From DTU013 sp964490975 (GTDB taxonomy: Bacteria; Bacillota; Clostridia; Acetivibrionales; DTU013), in assembly GCA_964490975.1 (NCBI GenBank), contig CAZBEQ010000013.1, positions 1 to 64,000 on the forward strand: 64,000 nucleotides of DNA, in the 5' to 3' direction. The translations under genes were made by a program, and so were the position numbers. Below are positions 18,391 to 27,242 of this stretch, in pieces (within the stretch, counting starts at the first letter, position 1; each line of letters opens with the position of its first letter). The notes beneath the pieces were generated by a model. That model worked only from the letters and a program-made list of their open reading frames with translations. It did not search any database and was not told where the DNA came from.

Positions 18391-18512
18391 AAACTATCCC
18401 CTTCCAATATAAACACATGTCTTACACTTATAGTATCACATATCAACATTGGAAATGAATTACATTACCATGAAGTTTAGTTAACAAAAATGTTACAATG
18501 TGGCAAAACGCT

Positions 18513-19502
18513 TTAATTTATACTAACCGTGACATCTACGTTAAAACCTGGCATCAGGAAATCATCAGCATTGTCCAGCTCTATCCTGACTGGTACCTGG
18601 GTCTCTCCGTTCTGATTTTCGGCTCTTCCCGGGATATATGAAACTTTTCCGGTGTATGATCTGGCCTTGTCAGCTACAGGGGTTATAGTAACAGGTGAAC
18701 CGATCTTTATATCCTTTATAAACTCCTCCGGTATATCAGCCTCTATTTCCAGACTGTCGGCATTCATTATGCTCAGCAGCTTATTTTGCGGACCTGCGAT
18801 ATCTCCTTCAACATAGCCTATATTATAAACGATACCGTTATTTACATCACATATAACATCTGAATTTTTCAGATATGATTTGTCCAATTTGGTTCTCAGC
18901 AGCTTCAAGTCAGCTTCAAGTAGAGATACCTCCAGGCCTTGCTGGTCATTCTCCTTGCCCTTGCTGTCCTTAAGGCTGTTTATTGCATAGGTGATATCCT
19001 GCACTGCCTTTTTATCACTGTCGACAACCTTTTTGTAGCTGTCGAGCTCACTTTGTGAGATACCGCCTGATGTGAAAAGCTGCTCCTTGATTTTCAGTTC
19101 TTCTGAGGACTTGTTGTAGATATTTTTGGCATTTTTCAGGTCGTTCTGAAGCTTATTGAGGTCATTGCCTTCAAGGAGCCTTTCAACATTGCTTTTTGAT
19201 GCTGCCAGAGACAACTCCTTATTGGAAATCGAATTTTCCATTTCCATTAGATTGAGAGAAACCAGAGACTGACCGGATTTGACACGTTCACCTTCTACTA
19301 CGTGTATTTTTTTTACAGGTGCCTGGAAATCCAGTGTTATATTCTTTGTTTCTGTTGCAATCACTACTCCAAATGCTTCAACTGTCTGATTTACCTTCTC
19401 TTCCTGTGCAGCAGCCGGAGTTTCTTCAGCCTGCGACGAGCCGCAGGCTACAGCGGTGCAGGATATTGCTATTGCCAATAATAATAGGATTACTTTTTTC
19501 AT
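18513..19502 (-). CDS. Lipoprotein membrane-fusion (HlyD/MacA-like) adaptor
   Basis: The 329-residue product has a lipoprotein signal with Cys20 (TAVAC), a half lipoyl segment, a long coiled coil (about residues 85-200) and the remaining lipoyl/beta-barrel part (GSPVTITPVADKARSYTGKV). Adaptors of this kind work with an FtsX-type permease to move substrates out of a monoderm cell. The start overlaps the ATPase stop by 4 bp. Third gene of the permease-ATPase-adaptor operon. Confidence 0.9.
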   Translation of the reverse strand: MKKVILLLLAIAISCTAVACGSSQAEETPAAAQEEKVNQTVEAFGVVIATETKNITLDFQAPVKKIHVVEGERVKSGQSLVSLNLMEMENSISNKELSLAASKSNVERLLEGNDLNKLQNDLKNAKNIYNKSSEELKIKEQLFTSGGISQSELDSYKKVVDSDKKAVQDITYAINSLKDSKGKENDQQGLEVSLLEADLKLLRTKLDKSYLKNSDVICDVNNGIVYNIGYVEGDIAGPQNKLLSIMNADSLEIEADIPEEFIKDIKIGSPVTITPVADKARSYTGKVSYIPGRAENQNGETQVPVRIELDNADDFLMPGFNVDVTVSIN

Positions 19503-20179
19503 ACTGCTTCACTCACCTTTCCATCTCTTACATGAATTATTCTACGGCCATATTCTGCCGCTTCCTTCGAATGTGTGACCTGTATTATCGTCTTGCCCTT
19601 CTCACGGTTGATTTTTGCCAGCAACTCCATTATCTCTGTGCCCGTTTTTGTATCAAGATTGCCTATGGGCTCGTCAGCTAAAATGATATCGGGTTGGTTG
19701 ATCAGTGCCCTTGCTATCGCAACACGCTGCTGCTGGCCGCCTGACAGCTCTCGTGGCGTGTGGTGTCTCCTGTCGGTAAGCCCGACAGTTTCAAGGATCT
19801 CATCGAGTTCCTTCCTGTAGTCTTTCAGCTTTTTGCCATCCAGAAGGATCGGGAGCATTATGTTCTCTTCTACATTAAGGTTTGGTATAAGGTTGTAGAA
19901 CTGGAATATGAAGCCCATCTCCTGACGCCTCAGCTTGCTTTCCTGCTCGTCATTCAGGCCATCCAGTTCGCGGCCCTTGATCCTGATCTTGCCTGAGGTA
20001 GGCTTGTCAAGACCCCCGATCAGATACAGCAGCGTACTTTTCCCTGATCCTGACGGCCCCATGATGGAAACGAATTCGCCCTCATCTATTTGGACGTTGA
20101 TATTTTTTAACACTTCTACTTCGACCTTACCCATGGAATATGATTTATTCAGGCCGATTGACTCTATTATTGCCGGCAT
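19499..20179 (-). CDS. MacB/LolD-type ABC transporter ATP-binding protein
   Basis: The 226-residue ATPase has Walker A GPSGSGKST, Q-loop FIFQFYNLIPNL, signature LSGGQQQR, Walker B IILADEPIGNLD and H-loop THS. It belongs to the MacB/LolD subgroup that powers FtsX-like permeases. It lies 34 bp after the permease gene and overlaps the adaptor gene by 4 bp, so all three act as one export complex at the membrane. Confidence 0.95.
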   Translation of the reverse strand: MPAIIESIGLNKSYSMGKVEVEVLKNINVQIDEGEFVSIMGPSGSGKSTLLYLIGGLDKPTSGKIRIKGRELDGLNDEQESKLRRQEMGFIFQFYNLIPNLNVEENIMLPILLDGKKLKDYRKELDEILETVGLTDRRHHTPRELSGGQQQRVAIARALINQPDIILADEPIGNLDTKTGTEIMELLAKINREKGKTIIQVTHSKEAAEYGRRIIHVRDGKVSEAV

Positions 20180-20213
20180 TTAATTTACTCCTTTCAATAA
20201 TGTATATGCTTTA

Positions 20214-22715
20214 TCACTCATACTTCAGGGCTTCGATCAGATTAAGCCTTGTTGTTTTCAATGTTGGACTTACTGATGCAACCAGTGTTATAACAGCTCC
20301 CAGTACAAAGGATATGATAAGAGTCGAAGGCTTCAGCAGTATCGGCATGGGGAAATCCAACGCCTTCATGACATATGGCATCGTATATGTCATCATCAGC
20401 CCTGCAGATACGCCTGTTATTCCTCCGATCAAGCCTCCTGTAATGGATTCTGCTATCATCATGGCTATGATTTGCTTCCTGCTCATACCAACGGATCGGT
20501 ACATGGCAAGAGAACGCCTTCGCTCAATGAAACTGACTATGTAATTGTTGATAATGCCAAACATTCCAATTATGAGTGTCAGATAAGCAAAGGCCTTCAT
20601 GGCGCTGAATATACCGCTGTTTACTTCGTAATTTTCAGCTTCCATATTGGCTATCGTATCAACATACTGATCCCTTCGGGTATATTTTTTCTTAATGGCA
20701 TCAACTACGGATTGCGGGTCTTTACTGGTCTTTATGAATATTTCATTGCAGTTGCTGATGCCGGTATCCATCTTAAAATATTTTTCAGATACAAGGACAT
20801 TGCTTCCGTTATCGAGCAGCGTATTCTGAAAGCCGATTATCTTATATTTAACTTCCTTGTCATTGAGAAGGAGAGTGAAATGATCGCCTACTTTCATGCC
20901 TAATTTGTCTCTGAGCTTGCTTGCCATTATCATGGACCTCTCATTGTTCAAGGTATCAAGCAGAGCTTTAGGATCTGATGTGTCTACAAGTTCAAGATCA
21001 AAAAATTCCGGGAATCTGGCAGTGTTGATCCCATACATACTTCCGAGTGTGTAATCATGCCCGACAATTTCTATTCCGTATTGTGTATAATTGCGGCAAA
21101 CCTGTTCAACACCGTCGACTGAGAGCAAGGACTGCTCGAAGGTTCTGTCGGCATTGTCATCTGACATATAAATTTCAAAGTCAGTATTTCTTGTATAGAA
21201 GCTGGAGACCTCATACAGTACGCTGTCGCTAATCGTGCTTATCATGATCAGGCTTGAAATAGCTATGGTCAGCAGAGAAATATTGTTCAGAATGCTTTTG
21301 TTCTGCCGCAGGTTTTTAGCAGCAATTGCCCCAACATTTCCAAATAGCATTGAATATAGTTTTTCAAACAGAAATACAAAGCCTGATGTAATTGCCGGAA
21401 GTAATAGAATAATGCCTATAACGGAGGACAACAAGCTTACGGTGTCGAGTATATATGCAAGTTCATCAGGCGACAGCGGGGGAAGGACAAAATGGATGAT
21501 CAGAAAGATAGCACCGGCAATATACCGTCCTTTATTGCCTTTTTTCTTTTTTTCTATGGAATTTAAGACTATGTCCTTGACTGGTATCTTGGATACCTTT
21601 TTTATCGGAAGTATCGAACTTACCAAAGAAATAACTACCGCCACAGCGAATGCAGATATCATTTGCGCGGGCTTATAATTCAGGAATATGGCATATCCGG
21701 TCATATAAGAGGGAGTGATGAGAGCGGTTATCAGATAAAGCGCACCAAGCCCCAAAAGGCATCCTGCCGCTCCTCCGATGATCCCATAGGCAACACTTTC
21801 CCCAAGCAGGACGAGATCCGTCGTACGCCTTGTTGCGCCGATGCTTCTGAAGGTCCCGATCATCGGGAGCCTTTCGAGTGTAATGACCTTGAAGGAGGTG
21901 TATATAATAAATATACTCATGAATGCAACAACGACAGACATCATCATAAAACCGACTGACATGGACTCCAGAGAAGATCTCAAATCCTCCATCGGAATCG
22001 GTTCGTCCACGGCATACCTGTTATATATTTCCTTAAGTTCAACTATGCTTTGCTGCAGATCAACATCATCTTTAAGCTTGATGAATATGAAATTGGTAAG
22101 GTTTCTTTTCCCAAATAACGCGGAAAGTGTCTGTTTCGGAACAATCATATTCGATGTTTCGCCTTTTTCTGTGAAAAAGCCGTCGGCGTGGGCTATTGCA
22201 CATATTGAAAATCTGTATTTTCTATTACTTATTTCAAGATTGATGTTGTCGCCTGCTTTTAAACCGTATTTGTCAGCTGTGTTTTTTCCTATGATGACCT
22301 TCCTGCCGGTAAACTCGCCAATAGCTTTTTCATCCTCCGTATAGAAGGGACACATTACGGCGGCATCTTTCATTGTAGTACCGCGAAGGCTTACGGGTAT
22401 ATTTTCGTCCTTTGACGGACTAAAATAAGCGCTGGCCTGAAGTGTTCCAACCATATATTCGGTTTTTGCAGCAAAGATGCTGGTATCTGCATCTGGTATG
22501 AAGTTCTGTGGAGAATGACTGTCTATATGGACCATGATATCTGTGGACCCGAAAAATTGTTTGGCATCTGCTATAAACATATTAATAACATTGTCCGTGA
22601 TAGCCTGTGACGCAAAGAAGAGGCCGCTCGAGAGGGTTATGGAGAACAATATCAGGAACGTGCGCAGTTTTTTCTCCCATATATTACGAATAATAAATTT
22701 TACAATTATACCCAC
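20214..22715 (-). CDS. FtsX/MacB-like ABC permease, two FtsX domains
   Basis: The product of about 834 residues starts with a membrane helix (IRNIWEKKLRTFLILFSITL), then an extracytoplasmic MacB-like domain, a first three-helix FtsX unit (near residue 245-390), a second extracytoplasmic domain and a terminal FtsX unit ending KTTRLNLIEALKYE. This double FtsX layout is common in clostridial export systems. I set the start at a GTG (22715) because GGAAAGGTAAGG lies 7-8 bases upstream and the sequence then begins like family members; the frame opens 29 codons earlier at a TTG with no site. The substrate is unknown. Confidence 0.88.
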   Translation of the reverse strand: MGIIVKFIIRNIWEKKLRTFLILFSITLSSGLFFASQAITDNVINMFIADAKQFFGSTDIMVHIDSHSPQNFIPDADTSIFAAKTEYMVGTLQASAYFSPSKDENIPVSLRGTTMKDAAVMCPFYTEDEKAIGEFTGRKVIIGKNTADKYGLKAGDNINLEISNRKYRFSICAIAHADGFFTEKGETSNMIVPKQTLSALFGKRNLTNFIFIKLKDDVDLQQSIVELKEIYNRYAVDEPIPMEDLRSSLESMSVGFMMMSVVVAFMSIFIIYTSFKVITLERLPMIGTFRSIGATRRTTDLVLLGESVAYGIIGGAAGCLLGLGALYLITALITPSYMTGYAIFLNYKPAQMISAFAVAVVISLVSSILPIKKVSKIPVKDIVLNSIEKKKKGNKGRYIAGAIFLIIHFVLPPLSPDELAYILDTVSLLSSVIGIILLLPAITSGFVFLFEKLYSMLFGNVGAIAAKNLRQNKSILNNISLLTIAISSLIMISTISDSVLYEVSSFYTRNTDFEIYMSDDNADRTFEQSLLSVDGVEQVCRNYTQYGIEIVGHDYTLGSMYGINTARFPEFFDLELVDTSDPKALLDTLNNERSMIMASKLRDKLGMKVGDHFTLLLNDKEVKYKIIGFQNTLLDNGSNVLVSEKYFKMDTGISNCNEIFIKTSKDPQSVVDAIKKKYTRRDQYVDTIANMEAENYEVNSGIFSAMKAFAYLTLIIGMFGIINNYIVSFIERRRSLAMYRSVGMSRKQIIAMMIAESITGGLIGGITGVSAGLMMTYTMPYVMKALDFPMPILLKPSTLIISFVLGAVITLVASVSPTLKTTRLNLIEALKYE

Positions 22716-22899
22716 TAAGTATACCTTACCTTTCCAATTGTGACTCATCGCATAATACGTCACATGGATAATTGTGTCTGAAAATTTTTTATTTGTTTTC
22801 AATGAAGTATTTTTTGTGCAATATAATCAAGTGTTTTCGGGCTTTCAGGTCAGATATTTTCCATAAATCACATGTCTGTATTCCATAAATCAGGTGAGT

Positions 22900-23037
22900 G
22901 GTCAAATTTTTAACTAAAGGCCACTATAGTGCTTTTTCAGATAGACATAAGGCCAAAATAGCTGAATTATGTATACTGATTGTGGAGAAAAATCAGTAAA
23001 ACTCATTTTAAAATGGCCTTTAGTTGCAAAAATGACC
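22900..23037. mobile_element. 138-bp MITE-like element
   Basis: Arms of 24 bp (22900-22923 and 23014-23037; right arm inverted reads GGTCATTTTTGCAACTAAAG...) match in 20 positions. The interior holds TTATGTATACTGATTGTGG, closely related to the core of the element at 25266-25406. No coding frame. It lies in the 708-bp gap 22716-23423. Confidence 0.8.
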
Positions 23038-23040
23038 AAA

Positions 23041-23165
23041 CGACGAAGAGGGCGGGGAAGGAGCGGGGTAGGAAACGGCAGAAGGAGCGGCGAAAGCAGC
23101 GTGGGGAGGGGCGGTGGAGGAGCAGGGGAAGGAGCGGCGGAAGCAGCGTGGGGAAAGAACGACGG
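23041..23165. repeat. Purine-rich, strand-asymmetric repeat region
   Basis: The plus strand is almost only G and A with scattered C. A 29-bp segment beginning AAGGAGCGGCGAAAGCAGCG at 23083 recurs at 23130. It directly abuts the right end of the preceding inverted-repeat element. Open frames on both strands across it have low-complexity Arg/Gly or Pro/Leu content and are not believable genes. Confidence 0.7.
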
Positions 23166-23423
23166 AGGGATTCGCGAACACCCATTGCGGATGCTGATTG
23201 AAGAGGGTATAATCTGTATCATTAAAAATAATCGTCTTCTCTTTGCTGGAAAGCTGCTAGCAGGTTAAGGCATGACGCTGGCAAACCGTTGGTATATTAA
23301 TGTCATTTATATGGTTAACTGCCGGCAGGCTTTTTCGTGCTAACTGCATGCTTTTGACAGACTGTTGGCATGATATTAATGTGCTGATAACGGAGGAGCG
23401 GCTAGAGTTTCGGAGGGTTTTTG

Positions 23424-24275
23424 ATGAGTGGATTGATGCTTCCAAGGTTCATGGGCTGTGATGCCTGTATGGAGGATTGCAGTATTGTTGTATTCGGCGC
23501 AGGTTTTGACGGAACAGTGAGCTACCGTCCTGGGTCGCGGTTCGGGCCTCAGGCAATGCGATCGGAGTTTTACGGACTTGAGACTTATTCACCTGCTCTT
23601 GATCGTGATATGTCGGATATTGCCGTATGCGACAGCGGTGATCTGGAGCTTCCCTTTGGAAATATCAACGCTGCTCTTGGGATGATACGAGACACTGCTG
23701 CGGATATCGTCAATGCAGGGAAGAAGCCCTTTATGATAGGCGGTGAACATCTTGTCACACTGCCTGCTTTTGAAGCCGTGTATAAAAAGTACCCTGATGT
23801 CTGTCTTTTGCATCTGGATGCCCATACCGATCTTAGGAATGAGTACCTGGGGGAGAAATTGTCACATTCCAGCGTTGTCAGGAGAATATGGGATGTTATC
23901 GGTGACGGACGGATATGGCAGCTTGGTATAAGAAGCGGTCTCAGAGAGGAGTTTGAGTGGGCGAGAGATGGCCATACGAGCCTGTGTCCATTTGATCTGT
24001 CGGCTGCTGATGAAGCTGTGTCAGATCTCTCGGGCAAGCCTGTATATCTAACCATAGATCTGGATGTTCTTGATCCCTCAATAATGTCAGGCACAGGCAC
24101 ACCTGAACCGGGGGGAGTTTCATATAAGGAATTGCAGAAGGCTTTGTGCAGCTTTGCCGGATTGAACATTGTTGCGGCTGATGTGGTAGAGCTGGCACCG
24201 CACCTGGACAGCTCGGGAGTTTCTACAGCGGCTGCCTGCAAGGTCATGCGCGAGGTGCTGCTGCTTATGGGCTGA
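23424..24275 (+). CDS. Agmatinase / arginase-family ureohydrolase
   Basis: The 283-residue protein has all manganese-binding motifs of the ureohydrolase family: GGEH (near 110), DAHTD (near 135) and DLDVLDPS (near 210), and GTGTPEPGG after the last. It hydrolyses agmatine to putrescine and urea, or a related guanidino compound; agmatinase is favoured by length and resemblance, but no speA/speE neighbours are here to confirm it. The start was moved one codon from a TTG to the ATG at 23424, which has GGAGGG six bases upstream. Convergent with the AraC-type gene. Confidence 0.88.
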   Translation: MSGLMLPRFMGCDACMEDCSIVVFGAGFDGTVSYRPGSRFGPQAMRSEFYGLETYSPALDRDMSDIAVCDSGDLELPFGNINAALGMIRDTAADIVNAGKKPFMIGGEHLVTLPAFEAVYKKYPDVCLLHLDAHTDLRNEYLGEKLSHSSVVRRIWDVIGDGRIWQLGIRSGLREEFEWARDGHTSLCPFDLSAADEAVSDLSGKPVYLTIDLDVLDPSIMSGTGTPEPGGVSYKELQKALCSFAGLNIVAADVVELAPHLDSSGVSTAAACKVMREVLLLMG

Positions 24276-24345
24276 GGGATCTGCTGAAAGCCTAACGGGC
24301 CTAACACATGCGATGGGGCCGCAGCACGTACGACCGCGTATTTTC

Positions 24346-25197
24346 TTATACGCCTGCTCTGCGGTAGAAGGTGGGGGAACAGCCCTTCACCCTCTTGAAT
24401 ATCCTGTTGAATGTAGTCAAACTGTTGAAGCCCGACTCCATAGCAATATCAAGGATAGGCAACTCTGTAGACTTGAGCAGCTTTTCTGCATGCTTGACCC
24501 TGTATGTGTTCAGGTAGCTGAGGAAGCTTTGACCTGTATATTCTTTAAAAAGCCTCGAGAAATAGTACACACTGAAGCCTGCCGCATTAGAGGCATCCTT
24601 CAGTGTGACCTGTTGAGGAAAATTCTTTTCTATGTATTCAAAAGCCTTGTTTATCTGTTGCAGCCCGGCAATCTTTTTGTTGCTGCTGTTATTGCCGCTT
24701 AAAAATGATCTTATATGGTTTCTTGAAATAAGCACGATTATATCGAATATTCTGGCATTGATGGACAGGGCGTAGGCATAGTCCTTGTTCTCGTTCTCCC
24801 TGATAAGCTGCAGTATGCACATTTCTATTGAACTCTGCAGTGCCGGTTCTTCGCTTCTGCTGATCCTGGTGGTTCTTTCCATAAAAGGCCTTATGTCATT
24901 TATGCCGCCGAAACCGTCAAGAGTCGAGATATTGAACTGTATGAAATACTGCTTGCCGTTTTTGCTGGATGCGGTTATTTCATGGATCTCTCCTGTCGGT
25001 ATCAGGAGAAGGTCACCGTCGGTCAGCGGATATTCGGAGCCTGAAACACTGATGCGACAGGTACCGGCGGCATTGTAAACAAGCTCTACAGCATTGTGCC
25101 AGTGCATGGGATATTGCAGCTCGTTTGTGTTTTCTACCAGCCGGAAAGGATAACGTTCAGTGAATATGTCTTTCTCATGAAGGCCTTCGAGTTTCAT
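24346..25197 (-). CDS. AraC-family transcriptional regulator with cupin sensor
   Basis: The 283-residue regulator has an N-terminal cupin (residues 20-100; MHWHNAVELVYNAAGTCRI) that binds a small ligand, usually a sugar, and two C-terminal helix-turn-helix units (about 185-283; DASNAAGFSVYYFSRLFKEY and DIAMESGFNSLTTFNRIFK). Such proteins in Clostridia control glycoside-use genes. AGGAGG precedes nothing better than the GGAGGT at the chosen ATG. No obvious target gene is adjacent except the convergent agmatinase, so its regulon is unknown. Confidence 0.92.
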   Translation of the reverse strand: MKLEGLHEKDIFTERYPFRLVENTNELQYPMHWHNAVELVYNAAGTCRISVSGSEYPLTDGDLLLIPTGEIHEITASSKNGKQYFIQFNISTLDGFGGINDIRPFMERTTRISRSEEPALQSSIEMCILQLIRENENKDYAYALSINARIFDIIVLISRNHIRSFLSGNNSSNKKIAGLQQINKAFEYIEKNFPQQVTLKDASNAAGFSVYYFSRLFKEYTGQSFLSYLNTYRVKHAEKLLKSTELPILDIAMESGFNSLTTFNRIFKRVKGCSPTFYRRAGV

Positions 25198-25265
25198 ATA
25201 CGCACCTCCATTTCATGATATCAGAAAGGGAGGGCATCTGCAAATGAGGGTATACATTTATAGGT

Positions 25266-25406
25266 ATATGCAGATTTTCAAGTAGGGTGCACCAGAATGC
25301 AATTATGAGGTGACATAATGTTAAATACGATGACTTATGTATATCAATGTGGAGAAATTCAATAAAAAAGTATGTAGAATTGCACCAAACTTGAAAAAAT
25401 GCATAT
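25266..25406. mobile_element. 141-bp MITE-like element
   Basis: Arms of 26 bp (25266-25291 and 25381-25406) match in 22 positions. The core TTATGTATATCAATGTGG is nearly that of the element at 22900-23037 although the arms differ. It fills most of the 320-bp gap 25198-25517. Confidence 0.8.
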
Positions 25407-25517
25407 GAGTGGCAGTGAACTCAATATGTCAACTCGCTAAAGTTAGCAGCCCTTAAGAATGCGAAATAACATTCTAATTAGATTTAAGTTGTCTTTAGTA
25501 ATACGATATTCGGTTAT

Positions 25518-26309
25518 TTATATTATTTCATTCTCATCAGTTACAGAATATAAAGCATCACAGTTATTCATAAATGCCCAATAACAATCCCCATATGACC
25601 AATGCCACCATTCAGTCGGATAGTTAATAAACCCTGCCCTTTCCAGACAATTGATAAGAATTTTTCGGTTTTCTTCTCCACATGCAGGGCATAACTTGTT
25701 CTGACTCTTCCAAAGTTTAACGAGGGTATGTCTGCCTTTTGAGCCACATATCATCTTTTCTCCTTCCCGTTCTTCAAAGTATTGTTGCCAATCCTTATCA
25801 AACGGGTTTGCCATAGATTTTACTTTCGTAAAACGGTATATAGGAGTATCTACTGCACAGTTCAGACTTAAATAACCAGTCTTTGTTTTGTGCGCGGGAT
25901 TTTTACTGGGAGTCGCAAATGTCCATTTCCTATTGTTTATTGTATGGTAATATTTGCGAGAAATCCAGCCTTTCGTTTTCATTGGATGTCTGTACAATGC
26001 CCAACTTCGTAGACTATTGAATATTTCATGGTCTGTCCAGTTAAACGCTTCGCTTGATACTATATGTTTGTGGTATTCACTCCAGCCTTTTATTACAGGG
26101 TTTAGTTTCATGATTAATTGCTCTTGGGTACTGGTCTTATTGGATTTGATAATAGCCCTTATCTTGCCCAATTATGTCTTAATGTTTTTCTTTGATGGTT
26201 TTATCAAGAATTTCCCGTTGTATTTACGTATGTTCTGTCCCAAAAAGTCAAAGCCATCCTCTATATGCGCACTGGATTTGTCGTAGTTGCTTACTATAAG
26301 CCTCAGTTT
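25518..26309 (-). pseudogene. Group II intron maturase remnant fused in frame to a D-Ala-D-Ala dipeptidase C-terminus
   Basis: From 26309 the minus strand encodes the end of a group II intron reverse transcriptase (FDFLGQNIRKYNGKFLIKP), an in-frame TAA at 26172-26174, and then, in the same frame, the maturase X domain (LNPVIKGWSEYHKHIV) and the first half of an HNH domain (KLWKSQNKLCPACGE). At about 25675 the family changes: ENRKILINCLERAGFINYP and then TEWWHWSYGD are the C-terminus of a VanX/M15D dipeptidase with its catalytic E-W-H motif. The reverse transcriptase core, the rest of HNH and the N-terminal M15D part are missing. The fused frame of 217 codons is a deletion product and probably not functional. 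Confidence 0.85.
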
Positions 26310-26844
26310 ATGAATGTACATCTATAACTGCAAGGTAAAAATCATGATACTTGGTGAAAAAATCAAGTAAATAGCATTTCCACATTCTTTCTGGTTCTTC
26401 ATTTAGAGGGTGTATCTTGAAATTATTTTCAAAATCGAGGATAGGTTTATATCCAAAATCACGTTCAGAATGCCATACACCATCAGGTGTGACCACAGAA
26501 TATGGCAATTCATCATTTTGTAGTTCATAACCAAGTTTAACCCCATCAAGCCCAAAGTAGTCCCATCTGCCCCTTAAATTGTATGTAGTTATCCAGTAGT
26601 ATAGCCCGTTCTCTATGCCATCATCATTATTATGTTTTTGTAAATATTCTTCAAAATCAACTAAATTGTCAAACCCTTTTTTTTTAGAAATTTCTAAGGT
26701 TTCTTTTTCAGAAAAGAATTTCTTATACGGCTCAACTTCAAGTTCGGAATAATATTTCATAATATGATTTCTTATAAAAGTATAAACTTCTGTATCGTTT
26801 AAAGTTAAATTATCAGGTAATACAACGTAACATATACTATGCAT
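26308..26844 (-). CDS. Hypothetical protein
   Basis: A 178-residue soluble, acidic protein rich in Tyr, Trp and Phe (NGLYYWITTYNLRGRWDYFG; PERMWKCYLLDFFTKYHDFY). I do not recognise a family. The ATG at 26844 has AGAGGT five bases upstream and fits better than the frame's first ATG eight codons earlier. No membrane segment or signal peptide. Its stop codon overlaps by two bases the point where the maturase remnant becomes recognisable, so this gene's 3' side marks one edge of that rearrangement. AT-rich codon use suggests recent acquisition, and it may be cargo from the same event. Confidence 0.65.
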   Translation of the reverse strand: MHSICYVVLPDNLTLNDTEVYTFIRNHIMKYYSELEVEPYKKFFSEKETLEISKKKGFDNLVDFEEYLQKHNNDDGIENGLYYWITTYNLRGRWDYFGLDGVKLGYELQNDELPYSVVTPDGVWHSERDFGYKPILDFENNFKIHPLNEEPERMWKCYLLDFFTKYHDFYLAVIDVHS

Positions 26845-27242
26845 AACGACCTCTAAAATAATCTTCACTTCATATTTTCAAACGTATTTATATTAATAGT
26901 ATCAATAGTTTACAATATAATCAAATAATAAATGGTAATAACACCGACCATTTGAAAGCAATCTTGTGTAGCCTCATGAATTATGTCCATGCAACAAATA
27001 GACAATATGTACATCAATCTTGGACAATTAGTACCATCATGTTTTTGACATTATAGAGGAGTAAGAACATATAAACCTTTATGATGAAGCAAATAAAAGG
27101 ACAGAAAAAAATAAGTGACTATATGCGGTGAAAAGTAAAATAGATAGGCAAACATAGAATAATATGCAGCCTATCTATTAATATGGCTTAGTTAACAAAT
27201 GAAACAGGACTTTATTTGTAGCTTAACATCAGTATCTCAACA
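26845..27242. other. AT-rich gap with a terminator for the GH3 gene
   Basis: No gene is visible in this 398-bp stretch. AATAGATAGGC (27139-27149) and GCCTATCTATT (27169-27179) form an 11-bp perfect stem; on the minus strand it is followed by TTTTAC and lies about 60 bp after the GH3 stop, so it is a good terminator for that gene. The remainder is AT-rich without clear structure. Confidence 0.6.

Noticed and set aside
22983..23268. Arg/Gly-rich frames across the purine-rich tract
   Set aside because: Low-complexity translation of a biased tract on both strands, with no ribosome site or family.
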